Counted from the stretch's first letter, positions 1 to 7,585 are shown. The stretch is 15,391 nt of DNA from Candidatus Methanophagaceae archaeon (GCA_013374505.1 QENJ01000059.1:1-15391), one strand, 5' to 3'. The notes: generated by a model not told the origin, from the letters alone. Numbers and translations are program-made.

Positions 1-1
1 A

Positions 2-487
2 GGAGGATTTTGCTGGGTCACTACTCGAACTCAAAATTCGGAAGGATGCACGATTTATCTCGACGAAATATCCTTCAATGGCCCTGCGTTTGACACAGAA
101 GCGCCAAATGATCCCTATCCAAGCATCTCAGGCATGCATAACGGTACAATAAAGTTAGATCACGATGTGGTTGTTCAAAGATTGTGCACTTACCCCTGCG
201 AAGAAACTGGAGGGCACACAGAGTATGTTGAACTATATAATAAGACATTCTATATTAATGCTACTTGGAATGGTTATCAAAGCGACTATCATAATATAAC
301 ATTCCCGGAGCAATTCATATTGTTGGCTAATAAATCATACAATTACACGATTATCACAGGCTCTTATCCGCAGATACACCACACAAGTGCATTGTTAACC
401 ACAAATGGATGGATAAACTGCACTAAATTTACAGATGTGAATGGAAAAACATACGCGGATTGGATTCCTGTGATTAGATTGGAATGA
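2..487 (+). CDS. C-terminal fragment of an exported surface protein carrying the shared C-terminal module
   Basis: The frame is open from base 2 to the TGA at 485-487 and has no start inside the window, so this is the last 161 residues of a gene beginning upstream; the first internal ATG (134) lies inside the conserved module and is not a plausible start. Residues 1-29 end in GCTIYLDEISF, the sort of strand that closes jelly-roll carbohydrate-binding domains (inference). From about base 89 the protein has the module also found at the ends of the next three genes: FDT, PYPSISG, LCTYPCEETGGHTE, DYHNITF, ITGSYPQIHHT, INCTKF and DWIPVIRLE. Two cysteines (in TYPC and INC) are shared by all four copies and could form a disulfide. 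The fragment contains several N-X-S/T sequons, as expected of a glycosylated archaeal surface protein. What the module does is unknown to me. Its function cannot be read from this fragment; the surface location is inferred from its neighbours. Confidence 0.85.
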   Translation, partial: GGFCWVTTRTQNSEGCTIYLDEISFNGPAFDTEAPNDPYPSISGMHNGTIKLDHDVVVQRLCTYPCEETGGHTEYVELYNKTFYINATWNGYQSDYHNITFPEQFILLANKSYNYTIITGSYPQIHHTSALLTTNGWINCTKFTDVNGKTYADWIPVIRLE

Positions 488-493
488 AATGCC

Positions 494-501
494 TTATAAA
501 T
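494..501 (+). promoter_or_regulatory. Candidate TATA box for the OpgG-like gene
   Basis: TTATAAAT lies six bases after the preceding stop codon and fits the archaeal TATA consensus. Transcription would start near base 520, giving a leader of about 90 bases before the ATG at 610. This suggests the gene has its own promoter rather than depending on read-through. The call rests only on the sequence match and spacing. Confidence 0.45.
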
Positions 502-514
502 GTGGCATGAATCG

Positions 515-574
515 GAGAAAACCAAAACAACCTCTCAGGGGTGCATCAGAATTCGTTCGGGGATGGTGAGGTTG
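515..574 (+). promoter_or_regulatory. 5' leader segment with inverted repeat, related to 2701-2760
   Basis: This noncoding 60-base stretch contains a perfect 7-base inverted repeat, CAACCTC (528-534) and GAGGTTG (568-574), with a 33-base loop. It aligns by eye with the gap before the next gene (2701-2760): both start GAGAAAA, continue with a CC-AAACA run, share TGC and TTC blocks, and end in GTTG. It may be a structured leader or simply residue of gene duplication. The pairing is weaker in the second copy. Confidence 0.35.
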
Positions 575-609
575 GGCCTTTAGCATAGGTATATTTTTAA
601 GAAGGAAAA

Positions 610-2679
610 ATGAACCAGAGAAGAAATAATGACAAAAAAAGAATGAATAAAATGGATGCAAAGCAAAAAATGATGGCAATTTCTATTGTTGCTGTAGTGA
701 TGATGTGTGCATGTTTTGGAGCTATATCTGCCAAAACAGGGACAGTATGTAAAGGTGGTGGTGATTTTGAGATAATTCAAGATGCGATAGATATGGCAAG
801 CACAGGCAATATACTTTATGGTTATGAAATAACATGCCCTAATATTTTTGATGTGATCGAAAACGAAGCCCATAATGAAGCGGTTAACGGTACCCCATTT
901 TCGCCACCATTGTATGCACTGATGGGTACATACTGCCCTCCTGACAATGATTGCCTTACCTATCAAGAATACCAGCGTATTGATGTAATCGAACCTTGGA
1001 ACAATAACTATGTTGATGAAAATAACTGGTGGATGCAACAAAGACCTAGAGGAGGAGCAAATGTAGTTCCAATAACATTGTATCGCTGTAACGCAACTAA
1101 CGAAACATGGGAGGGGTTGCGGTACGATGTGAATCTATTTAATTGGTCCTCCGCTAATTTGACACCCGAAGATATCCCTACAGGTGCACAATACCATGCA
1201 GGCTTTAAAGTTGGCCATGAGAATGGAAGTGGTGGTTGGCCGGAGTTGGCTAATTTTAGAGGAAATGGTTATGTTCGCATAACCGATTATCCCCCGGCAT
1301 GTTACGGTGGATCCTTTAGACCATTGGCGCACAACATGTTTTTCGATGATGAGGACTTTCCTATATTGACCAAAGTTTACAGTAATGTAATTAGTACGAA
1401 TAAAGCGACTTCTGTTTTTAAGGTTGAATCTGAAGATTTCACAGGCGTATTGAGTGCAGATATGCAGTTTTACCCGCCATCTGATGGGGTCAAGATAGAA
1501 GTGGTATCTAAGTACTATTCCAGAAAGAATCTCTCGATATCAACGGAAAATGTCTCAATTATTGCTTTGAATTCGATGCTCTGGTTGGACGAAAATGATA
1601 CTCCTGAGACACCAAATGATGAAGCACACGACTCCGACACCGTAATGATTCACTACAGCAATGGTACCTGGGTGACTCACCAGTTCGATAACCCGACTTC
1701 GGAACTAAGCATTATAACGTTAGGAAGAGTTGAATCAGGTGATAAGATATATATAGCACAACAAGACCGTGATCCAAGTCATTACGAGAAGTATAGACCG
1801 GAATCACCTTACGCATTTAGATCTTCATATTCAATAAATATCCTATATACCAATAGACCTGATCTTGTAGTGAAGATATACGAAGATAAAACTAATGACG
1901 AGTGGGCAGATAATATCTTAGTTGCCACCGAATTGACCAACAACTTAACACAAGGTGAGGAGATACACATTGAATATATATTAGAGGCATACTATGGCCC
2001 AGGAGTCAAGATAACTTCGATAGATGGAAATAGAACTTTTATTAATATTGGATGGGAAGCCACCGATCCTGAGGGATTACCCATAAATATTACTATTGAG
2101 TTTGGAGACGGAACCGATGATGGTTGGATACCTATAGTTGAAAATACGTCAAATGATGGATTATACCGTTGGAATACTACTGATATTACGCCTGGACATT
2201 ATTATCTGAAAATTTCGGCTATCAACTCTAAAGGTGATATTGGCTGGGATATTGCCGATACTATAATTAATCATATATCTGGCTTTGATACAGGCAATGG
2301 CACTTATCCAAGTATTTTTGGGATCCACAACGGCAAAATCATACCTTCTCATAATATTTTCGTTAGCAAAATGTATACCTATCCCTGCGGAGGAACAGGA
2401 GGGCTTTCTAAATATGTGAAATTTTGGAATGAAACGTGGGATGGCGTAGAAGCATGTTGGACTGGCTATCAAGGAGACTGGCACAATATTACCTTTAACG
2501 AATCCTTCACATTAAAAGAAGGGATTACATACTACTACACAATACGTACAGGCTCTTATCCTCAGATACACCACAATAAGACCTTAAATATACAAAATGG
2601 AATGATCACTTGCACTGAATTTGTAGATACAAATGGGAAAAAATACGATGATTGGATCCCTGCGATTAGATTGGAGTGA
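610..2679 (+). CDS. Exported OpgG/MdoG-like (GH186-related) glucan protein with Ig-like and shared C-terminal modules
   Basis: The start at 610 has GAAGGA just upstream; a basic N-terminus, a hydrophobic stretch (residues ~21-36) and a likely cleavage after ISA (41) form a signal peptide. Residues 45-67 (TVCKGGGDFEIIQDAIDMAS) resemble the opening of a NosD-type beta-helix but the helix does not continue. Residues ~115-462 follow the OpgG/OpgD order: LTYQEYQRIDV (116), a FNW...GFKV strand region, YYSRKNL, SMLWLDEND, EAHDSD (338-343), FDNP, QQDRDPSHYEKY (384 on), and a C-terminal TNDEWADNILVA...IEYIL strand pair. In Proteobacteria this family acts in the periplasm on beta-1,2-linked osmoregulated glucans, and some members are beta-1,2-glucanases. 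Residues ~464-555 look like a PKD/fibronectin-type domain (IEFGDGTDDG), and ~559-689 are the shared module. I have not verified the catalytic acid, so activity is open. It lies between other surface genes, with a probable own promoter at 494. Confidence 0.8.
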   Translation: MNQRRNNDKKRMNKMDAKQKMMAISIVAVVMMCACFGAISAKTGTVCKGGGDFEIIQDAIDMASTGNILYGYEITCPNIFDVIENEAHNEAVNGTPFSPPLYALMGTYCPPDNDCLTYQEYQRIDVIEPWNNNYVDENNWWMQQRPRGGANVVPITLYRCNATNETWEGLRYDVNLFNWSSANLTPEDIPTGAQYHAGFKVGHENGSGGWPELANFRGNGYVRITDYPPACYGGSFRPLAHNMFFDDEDFPILTKVYSNVISTNKATSVFKVESEDFTGVLSADMQFYPPSDGVKIEVVSKYYSRKNLSISTENVSIIALNSMLWLDENDTPETPNDEAHDSDTVMIHYSNGTWVTHQFDNPTSELSIITLGRVESGDKIYIAQQDRDPSHYEKYRPESPYAFRSSYSINILYTNRPDLVVKIYEDKTNDEWADNILVATELTNNLTQGEEIHIEYILEAYYGPGVKITSIDGNRTFINIGWEATDPEGLPINITIEFGDGTDDGWIPIVENTSNDGLYRWNTTDITPGHYYLKISAINSKGDIGWDIADTIINHISGFDTGNGTYPSIFGIHNGKIIPSHNIFVSKMYTYPCGGTGGLSKYVKFWNETWDGVEACWTGYQGDWHNITFNESFTLKEGITYYYTIRTGSYPQIHHNKTLNIQNGMITCTEFVDTNGKKYDDWIPAIRLE

Positions 2680-2700
2680 AAAACCTAAAAAGTATAAGAT

Positions 2701-2760
2701 GAGAAAAGCCCAAACACCGCCAAGGATGCCCCCAATTTCATTCCGTGGAAAGGTTAGTTG
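2701..2760 (+). promoter_or_regulatory. Second copy of the conserved noncoding leader
   Basis: This stretch in the gap before the lipoprotein gene aligns with 515-574, roughly two thirds identical by eye with small gaps. An AT-rich AGTATAAGA just upstream (about 2691-2699) could be a TATA box, as TTATAAAT is before the first copy. The ribosome binding site GAGGT (2765-2769) follows, seven bases before the ATG at 2777. Relatedness of both gaps supports tandem duplication of whole gene units. Confidence 0.3.
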
Positions 2761-2776
2761 ATGAGAGGTATAAAGC

Positions 2777-5062
2777 ATGAATAGAAAAATAAGCTTGGTA
2801 GTGGTGGGATTGGTAGTTGTAAGCGTAATGATCCTGAGCGGATGCGCTAACGAATCTTCAATCACCAAAACAGAAGGAAAAATTGCGACAGAAGCAGATT
2901 ATATACTATCAGGTCAATATGCAAAGCATCAGCAACATCTTGCCTACGGTGCTATCAATAACGTATATGGGGATCCCACATGGGTAGTTCCCTGTGAGAA
3001 TGCTATGGCAATATTGGGTTTGATTGTAGCTTCAGAAGTCCTCAATAACGAATCATATCTTGAACAAGCCCAATTATCGGCTGATTACCTAATTAAGACA
3101 CAAAACACCTCTGATGGTGCTTGGTATGACAAGTACAGTTACAGGTATAACTTGGATGAAAATGCCGTGAATTGGGGTAACTACACTGATGGTGAAGGTT
3201 TGCCAACGTGGGTCATAGAGAATGTTGCAACGCCATCTATTGATGGGAACTCGCTTCGATGTTCAATCACAGGCGGTGATCCTTATTCAAATGTGCATTG
3301 CTATAGAGAATTTCCATCGGACCAAAACGCCACTGTGTTTAACCTTAGCCTATCTTTTTTGTTTAGCCCTACGACAACTTTCAACAATCAGAATTCTATC
3401 GTTCAAGCACTTGAATTCAGCATGAGCAAATGGCATCAATCAAAACGATATGAATTTGCCCTTCAGTGGGAGAACGTTGAGCAGAACGTTGGAGACGGTG
3501 CACCTCAATGGCGTTACTGGAATCCTCACCATCCCGATAAGTGGGTAAATTTGGGCATTTCCGACACTCTGGAAGGCGAACAATGGCACTCTTTTACCAT
3601 GGAAGGAGAGATAATCAATGAACAAGTTCATTACCGAAGATTCACAATCGATCAACAGAGTCATAACCTCGATATAACTGTTCCTCCTAACTCTACATCT
3701 GGAGAGGATGACCGTCTCTCAGTTGCCATTCAACTGGATGGAAATTCCAGGGAAGACCCCTATGATGTTTTTATTGATCAAGTAAGCTTAGAGTACACGG
3801 ACCGTGCCAAATCGCCCCGGCAAACGGCTGAAGTAATGATGGCACTTTACAAATTAGGCTACGATCATGACAGGTATAACGCTATGAGGAATGGTGCTCA
3901 ATATTTGATGGCATGCCAGAAAGTTGAAAATAAAAGAGGAAATGATGATGGGCTGGTATGTGGAGGCAAGGATGCCAATGGGCAGTATCACGATTGGCGT
4001 TGGACTCATGATAATGCGTATGCTTACTGGGCCTTAAAGGCTGCAGAGACCTGGGCCATTATTAAGGGTGACATTTCTTTTGCTTCTGAATGTGCTAATA
4101 GTTCCCAGAGAATAATAGAAGGGATAAACACACATTTATACGACCCAGCTACAGGAGTATGGCATATGGCAATTGATGAAACAGGAAAATCTCAGTGGGA
4201 GCCACATCTTAATAATCTATCCAGTTGGATTCAGTACGCACCTCAGATGTTAGATTTACCCGTCAATGGAGTAAATTCGGCAGCTGTTGGTGAATGGATT
4301 TATAATACATTTCAACAAGAGGAGGGTTCCTGTATAGGCTATTACTGGGATAAGGAATCTGATGAGCTTAAAATAAGGAAATATCCCGGATTTGGGTTTC
4401 AGGCGGCTCTTAGCTGGTTTGATACCGGGCATGCCTATTATGCAGAAACTGCCATCTTGTGGGCCGAAAACAGTGGGCTCTGGAACACCACTCCTGGTGG
4501 CTGGATAGATTGGGTTGAGATTGAGCCGGATGAAGGAAGGGAAGCAGAGTGCTGGCAAAAATTTATAGATACCAGTTTTTACGCCATTGCCTGTTGGAAC
4601 GGGGGCTATGATTTTGGTGTTTCATCACAATACTTCGACACGGGCACTCCCTCTAATCCCTACCCAAGCCTAATGGGCACGCATACCGGCACAATCACGC
4701 CTTCCCATAACATCACCGTCAGCAAACTGTACACCTACCCGTGTGCTGGCACCGGAGGCCACACCGAATCTATAAAATTATACGAAAACAGCACTTTAAT
4801 AGCAAACGGCACCTGGACCGGCTACCTGGACGAGGACTGGCATAACATAACCCTCCATAACGTAACAGACGCTACTTCTTATGTCACGTTATTGCGAGGC
4901 CATGATTACAACTACACCATTCGCACTGGCTCTTATCCTCAAATATTACACACAACCAGTAAAGAAGTAACCGGCGGGACAATCACCTGCTCCTCGTTCG
5001 TAGACACAAACGGGAATATATACACTGATTGGATACCTGCTATAAGTTTATGCAAAGAGTAA
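2777..5062 (+). CDS. Surface lipoprotein: alpha/alpha toroid (six-hairpin glycosidase-like) with inserted beta-sandwich and shared C-terminal module
   Basis: The N-terminus is a lipoprotein signal: basic start, hydrophobic run and the lipobox LSGC with Cys23, so the mature protein is probably lipid-anchored outside the membrane. Residues ~35-135 and ~345-615 are helical repeats with features of alpha/alpha toroids (AMAILGLIVASEVL, YLEQAQLSADYLIKTQ, SPRQTAEVMMALYKLGY, WTHDNAYAYWALKAAETW, WFDTGHAYYAETAILWAE), the fold of six-hairpin glycosidases, polysaccharide lyases and prenyltransferase-type cyclases. Residues ~145-341 form a beta-rich insert ending DVFIDQVSLEY, like a carbohydrate-binding jelly roll. 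Residues 620-761 are the shared module. The family cannot be named from the sequence alone. Next to an OpgG-like gene, a role in cleaving or binding a glucan is a reasonable guess, not a demonstrated one. GAGGT at 2765-2769 supports the start. The next gene begins only ten bases after the stop, so the two are probably co-transcribed. Confidence 0.75.
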   Translation: MNRKISLVVVGLVVVSVMILSGCANESSITKTEGKIATEADYILSGQYAKHQQHLAYGAINNVYGDPTWVVPCENAMAILGLIVASEVLNNESYLEQAQLSADYLIKTQNTSDGAWYDKYSYRYNLDENAVNWGNYTDGEGLPTWVIENVATPSIDGNSLRCSITGGDPYSNVHCYREFPSDQNATVFNLSLSFLFSPTTTFNNQNSIVQALEFSMSKWHQSKRYEFALQWENVEQNVGDGAPQWRYWNPHHPDKWVNLGISDTLEGEQWHSFTMEGEIINEQVHYRRFTIDQQSHNLDITVPPNSTSGEDDRLSVAIQLDGNSREDPYDVFIDQVSLEYTDRAKSPRQTAEVMMALYKLGYDHDRYNAMRNGAQYLMACQKVENKRGNDDGLVCGGKDANGQYHDWRWTHDNAYAYWALKAAETWAIIKGDISFASECANSSQRIIEGINTHLYDPATGVWHMAIDETGKSQWEPHLNNLSSWIQYAPQMLDLPVNGVNSAAVGEWIYNTFQQEEGSCIGYYWDKESDELKIRKYPGFGFQAALSWFDTGHAYYAETAILWAENSGLWNTTPGGWIDWVEIEPDEGREAECWQKFIDTSFYAIACWNGGYDFGVSSQYFDTGTPSNPYPSLMGTHTGTITPSHNITVSKLYTYPCAGTGGHTESIKLYENSTLIANGTWTGYLDEDWHNITLHNVTDATSYVTLLRGHDYNYTIRTGSYPQILHTTSKEVTGGTITCSSFVDTNGNIYTDWIPAISLCKE
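4676..5050 (+). repeat. Near-identical 3' module DNA, copy A
   Basis: The end of the lipoprotein gene is nearly identical at DNA level to 6495-6864 in the following gene. Long exact blocks include AGCACTTTAATAGCAAACGG and ACACAACCAGTAAAGAAGTA. The corresponding parts of the two upstream genes are conserved as protein but clearly diverged as DNA. The pattern points to recent duplication of, or gene conversion between, this pair. Confidence 0.8.
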
Positions 5063-5072
5063 AAGGGAAAAA

Positions 5073-6875
5073 TTGGAAGGGAAAAAGAAGATATTGAATA
5101 CCGAAAGAAGGATATTAATAATGCAGGCGGTGATTTCCGCGGTTATGCTCATTGCATTAAGCATATACGTCGGCTGCGCTTCTGCAGCTACTATCTATAC
5201 CGTATGCCCCAGCGGTTGTAACTACACCAGCATCCAGGCAGCTATCGAAGCAGCCGAGCCTGGCAACATCATTGAGGTGTACAGCGGTACCTATTACGAG
5301 AACGTAAACGTGACAAAACGGCTCATTTTAAATGGCGTGGATACAGGTACGGGCAAGCCCGTTGTAGATGCAGGCGGCAGCGGTAGTGTGATTGCATTGA
5401 ATGCGAATGGAATCACGCTTGAAGGTTTCACAGTAACAAACTCAGGACATCGGTCTGGATGTCGGTATAGAGATGCAGGGATAATGGTAACCTCAAACAA
5501 CAATGCCATTACAGGCAACAATGTCAACAACAACGAAGACGGCATATACCTCGATTCTTCCAGCCACAATACTATTACAGTTAATATTGTCCGTAATAAC
5601 GACGGCTACGGTATTTGCATATCTGGTTCATACAGCAATAATATTAGAGGCAATACTGCCTGCAATAACAACGAAGACGGTATTTGCATATCTGGTTCCG
5701 ACTACAATAATATTGCCGGTAATACTGTCAGCAATAACAACGGCTACGGCATCGTTCTATCTGACGGATGCAGTAATACTAACACTACCGGCAATACATT
5801 TGTAAATGATAGCTTTTATGATTGTTTAGGTCCTGGTTTAGGTCCCGGTCCAAATATAGTGAATAATAATATAGTGAATGGTAAGCCTCTTGTTTATCTT
5901 AAAGATACATCAGATATAGTAGTAACAGACGCCGGACAGGTTATACTCGTAAATTGCACTAATATCACAGTAAAAAATTTGGAATTATCCAACATAGACG
6001 TCGGTATATATCTTGCTATGACGACAGAACGGAGTATAATCTCACACAATAATATCAGCAACTGCGGGTACGGCATTCTCCTCTGGGAGTCATACAACAA
6101 TAGTATTACGGGTAATAATCTCATAAGCAACGGTGTCGGTATCTGTGTCTGGTTCGCTGACCCATCCTTTGTATTCAGCCAGCGTAACAGGATATATCTC
6201 AATAATTTTATAAACAACACTTGTGGCGGGCCTTCTTACTGGAACTCAACAGAAGAAATACCCTACACTTATAACGGTCACATGTACACAAATTATTTAG
6301 GCAACTACTGGAGCAATTATAAAGACGACTATCCCAATGCTGAAGAGATAGACCGGTGTGGAATTTGGGATATGCCTTACCGCCGCCACTTACAGGGAGA
6401 CAAAGACAAATATCCCCTGATGCGACCGTGGGAAAACTACTTTGCGCCTGCACCTTCAATCTTCGACACAGACACAGGTACTTACCCAAGCATAATGGGC
6501 ACCCACACCGGCACAATCACACCTTCACATAACCACAACGTAACTAAATTGTACACATACCCCTGCACGGGAACCGGAGGACACACCGAATCTATAAATT
6601 TATACGAAAACAGCACTTTAATAGCAAACGGAACCTGGGACGGATATCACGGGGACTGGCATAACATAACACTGCATAACATAACTAATGGTACTTCTTA
6701 TGTCACGTTACTACAAGACCACAAATACAACTACACCATTCGCACTGCCTCATATCCACAAATATTACACACAACCAGTAAAGAAGTAACAGGAGGAACA
6801 ATCACCTGCACTTCGTTCGTAGACACAAACGGGAATATATACAACGATTGGATACCTGCCATCAAATTCTTTTAG
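5073..6875 (+). CDS. Exported NosD-like right-handed beta-helix protein with shared C-terminal module
   Basis: The longest reading starts at a TTG (5073) with AAAGGGA upstream, ten bases after the previous stop; an ATG at 5121 with GAAGGAT before it is a good alternative. From either start there is a signal peptide (hydrophobic residues ~18-34 of the longer form, cleavage near CASA/AT). TVCPSGCNYTSIQAAIEAAE is the typical opening of NosD/pectate-lyase-like beta-helix (PbH1, CASH) proteins, followed by coils such as NNEDGIYLDSSSHNTI and NNDGYGICISGSYSNNI with a 23-residue period, to about residue 440. LGNYWSNYKDDYPNAEEIDR resembles the end of archaeal NosD-type domains. Residues ~464-600 are the shared module. 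Such extracellular beta-helices bind or cleave polysaccharides, or serve as structural surface proteins; no catalytic site is evident. Copper delivery, as for true NosD, is not implied. The short gap suggests co-transcription with the lipoprotein gene. Confidence 0.85.
   Translation: MEGKKKILNTERRILIMQAVISAVMLIALSIYVGCASAATIYTVCPSGCNYTSIQAAIEAAEPGNIIEVYSGTYYENVNVTKRLILNGVDTGTGKPVVDAGGSGSVIALNANGITLEGFTVTNSGHRSGCRYRDAGIMVTSNNNAITGNNVNNNEDGIYLDSSSHNTITVNIVRNNDGYGICISGSYSNNIRGNTACNNNEDGICISGSDYNNIAGNTVSNNNGYGIVLSDGCSNTNTTGNTFVNDSFYDCLGPGLGPGPNIVNNNIVNGKPLVYLKDTSDIVVTDAGQVILVNCTNITVKNLELSNIDVGIYLAMTTERSIISHNNISNCGYGILLWESYNNSITGNNLISNGVGICVWFADPSFVFSQRNRIYLNNFINNTCGGPSYWNSTEEIPYTYNGHMYTNYLGNYWSNYKDDYPNAEEIDRCGIWDMPYRRHLQGDKDKYPLMRPWENYFAPAPSIFDTDTGTYPSIMGTHTGTITPSHNHNVTKLYTYPCTGTGGHTESINLYENSTLIANGTWDGYHGDWHNITLHNITNGTSYVTLLQDHKYNYTIRTASYPQILHTTSKEVTGGTITCTSFVDTNGNIYNDWIPAIKFF
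5520..5790 (+). repeat. Tandem 69-bp coding repeats (beta-helix coils)
   Basis: Degenerate direct repeats with a 69-base period encode successive 23-residue coils of the beta-helix. The block GGTATTTGCATATCTGGTTC occurs exactly at 5610 and again at 5679, and flanking units are diverged. Repeats like this can expand or contract by slippage or recombination, changing the length of the helix. Confidence 0.8.
6495..6864 (+). repeat. Near-identical 3' module DNA, copy B
   Basis: This is the partner of the segment at 4676-5050. Differences are scattered and mostly synonymous or conservative, with one short length difference around the DWHNIT motif (YLDEDWHNIT in copy A, YHGDWHNIT in copy B). Confidence 0.8.
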
Positions 6876-6894
6876 CATTAGAACGAGAAAGAAG

Positions 6895-7011
6895 ATGAAC
6901 GAGGTTATTAATAAGCGGATATTTGAAAAAGTAGAGACCGTGATTGAGCGAGTAGAGTTCATCGAAGAGCATCTATCGCAGCAAATACTGAGAGTTCGGT
7001 GGTGGTTTTAG
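6895..7011 (+). pseudogene. Truncated HepT-like (HEPN/DUF86) toxin remnant
   Basis: A 38-codon frame starts at an ATG preceded by GAAAGAAG and reads MNEVINKRIFEKVETVIERV, then EFIEEHL, resembling the opening helix of HepT/DUF86 HEPN toxins. It stops after LRVRWWF, one base before the nucleotidyltransferase gene. A full HepT has about 110-140 residues and an RX4-6H catalytic motif, neither of which is present here or after the partner gene. The best reading is a deletion that fused the start of hepT to the intergenic junction. The alternative is a genuine small protein; the homology call rests on a short helix, so it is tentative. Confidence 0.45.
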
Positions 7012-7012
7012 A

Positions 7013-7435
7013 ATGGATAAGAGGCTGAAAGAACAGCTATTAGACGTATTAAATGATCTGGTACCATACGTCAAAGGAATACTGGTTTACGGGTCATTTA
7101 CTAAGGGCTATGCAGATGTGACTTCGGATATTGATATATGCGCGATAGAAAAGGAAGGTATAGAGTCGAAGGATTTGTACGAGCGGATTCTGAAAGTTTC
7201 GGCAGATAAAAGATACGATATTGTAGTTTTCAATAAGATACCGTGGTATCTGAAGGGTGAGATACTGGAAAATAACGAGGTTGTTTATGCCGAGAACGCG
7301 GATGACCTGGACTTTTGGTTATATAAGCAATTAAAGATTTGGAACGAGATGAAAAAGCGACAAAGCACAGTATCTGCTGATGATTTGATAGGTAGAGTGG
7401 AAGAAGGGCGATTGAAAAAGGATCGGAGCATTTGA
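7013..7435 (+). CDS. MNT-type minimal nucleotidyltransferase (MntA-like antitoxin)
   Basis: This 140-residue protein has the polymerase-beta-like nucleotidyltransferase signature GSFTKGYADVTSDIDI (residues ~27-42), with the two metal-binding aspartates in SDIDI and a third candidate in YDIVVF (~66). The length matches MNT-domain proteins. In MntA/HepT systems this protein neutralises the HEPN RNase by adding AMP groups to a tyrosine near the toxin active site. Here the gene follows a truncated hepT-like frame by one base, so it may be an orphan antitoxin or may serve a toxin encoded elsewhere. The C-terminal ~40 residues are charged and helical. The domain call is firm; the toxin-antitoxin role is inferred from the family. 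Confidence 0.88.
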   Translation: MDKRLKEQLLDVLNDLVPYVKGILVYGSFTKGYADVTSDIDICAIEKEGIESKDLYERILKVSADKRYDIVVFNKIPWYLKGEILENNEVVYAENADDLDFWLYKQLKIWNEMKKRQSTVSADDLIGRVEEGRLKKDRSI

Positions 7436-7585
7436 GTGGTCGTAGCATCGTAGTCCAGGCATCAGAAAGTTTTGAGTTCCCTTAACCCCACATTTTCCCC
7501 TTTTCACAGAATAAGAATACCCCTGCTGCTTCTTAGGTAACGCTTCATTTTTAAGAACTGTTTGTGCTGAAAGGCCACCTACTAT

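Noticed and set aside
580..1041. 153-residue minus-strand frame over the start of the OpgG-like gene
   Set aside because: It runs antisense to the signal peptide and N-terminal domain and has a random-looking, Cys/His-rich composition.
5520..5790. CRISPR-like or satellite repeat
   Set aside because: The repeats are in frame, have a 69-base period and no unique spacers; they encode successive coils of a beta-helix.
5073..6875. True NosD, copper insertion for nitrous oxide reductase
   Set aside because: Only the generic beta-helix is shared; no nos genes are nearby and the protein carries the surface module common to its neighbours.
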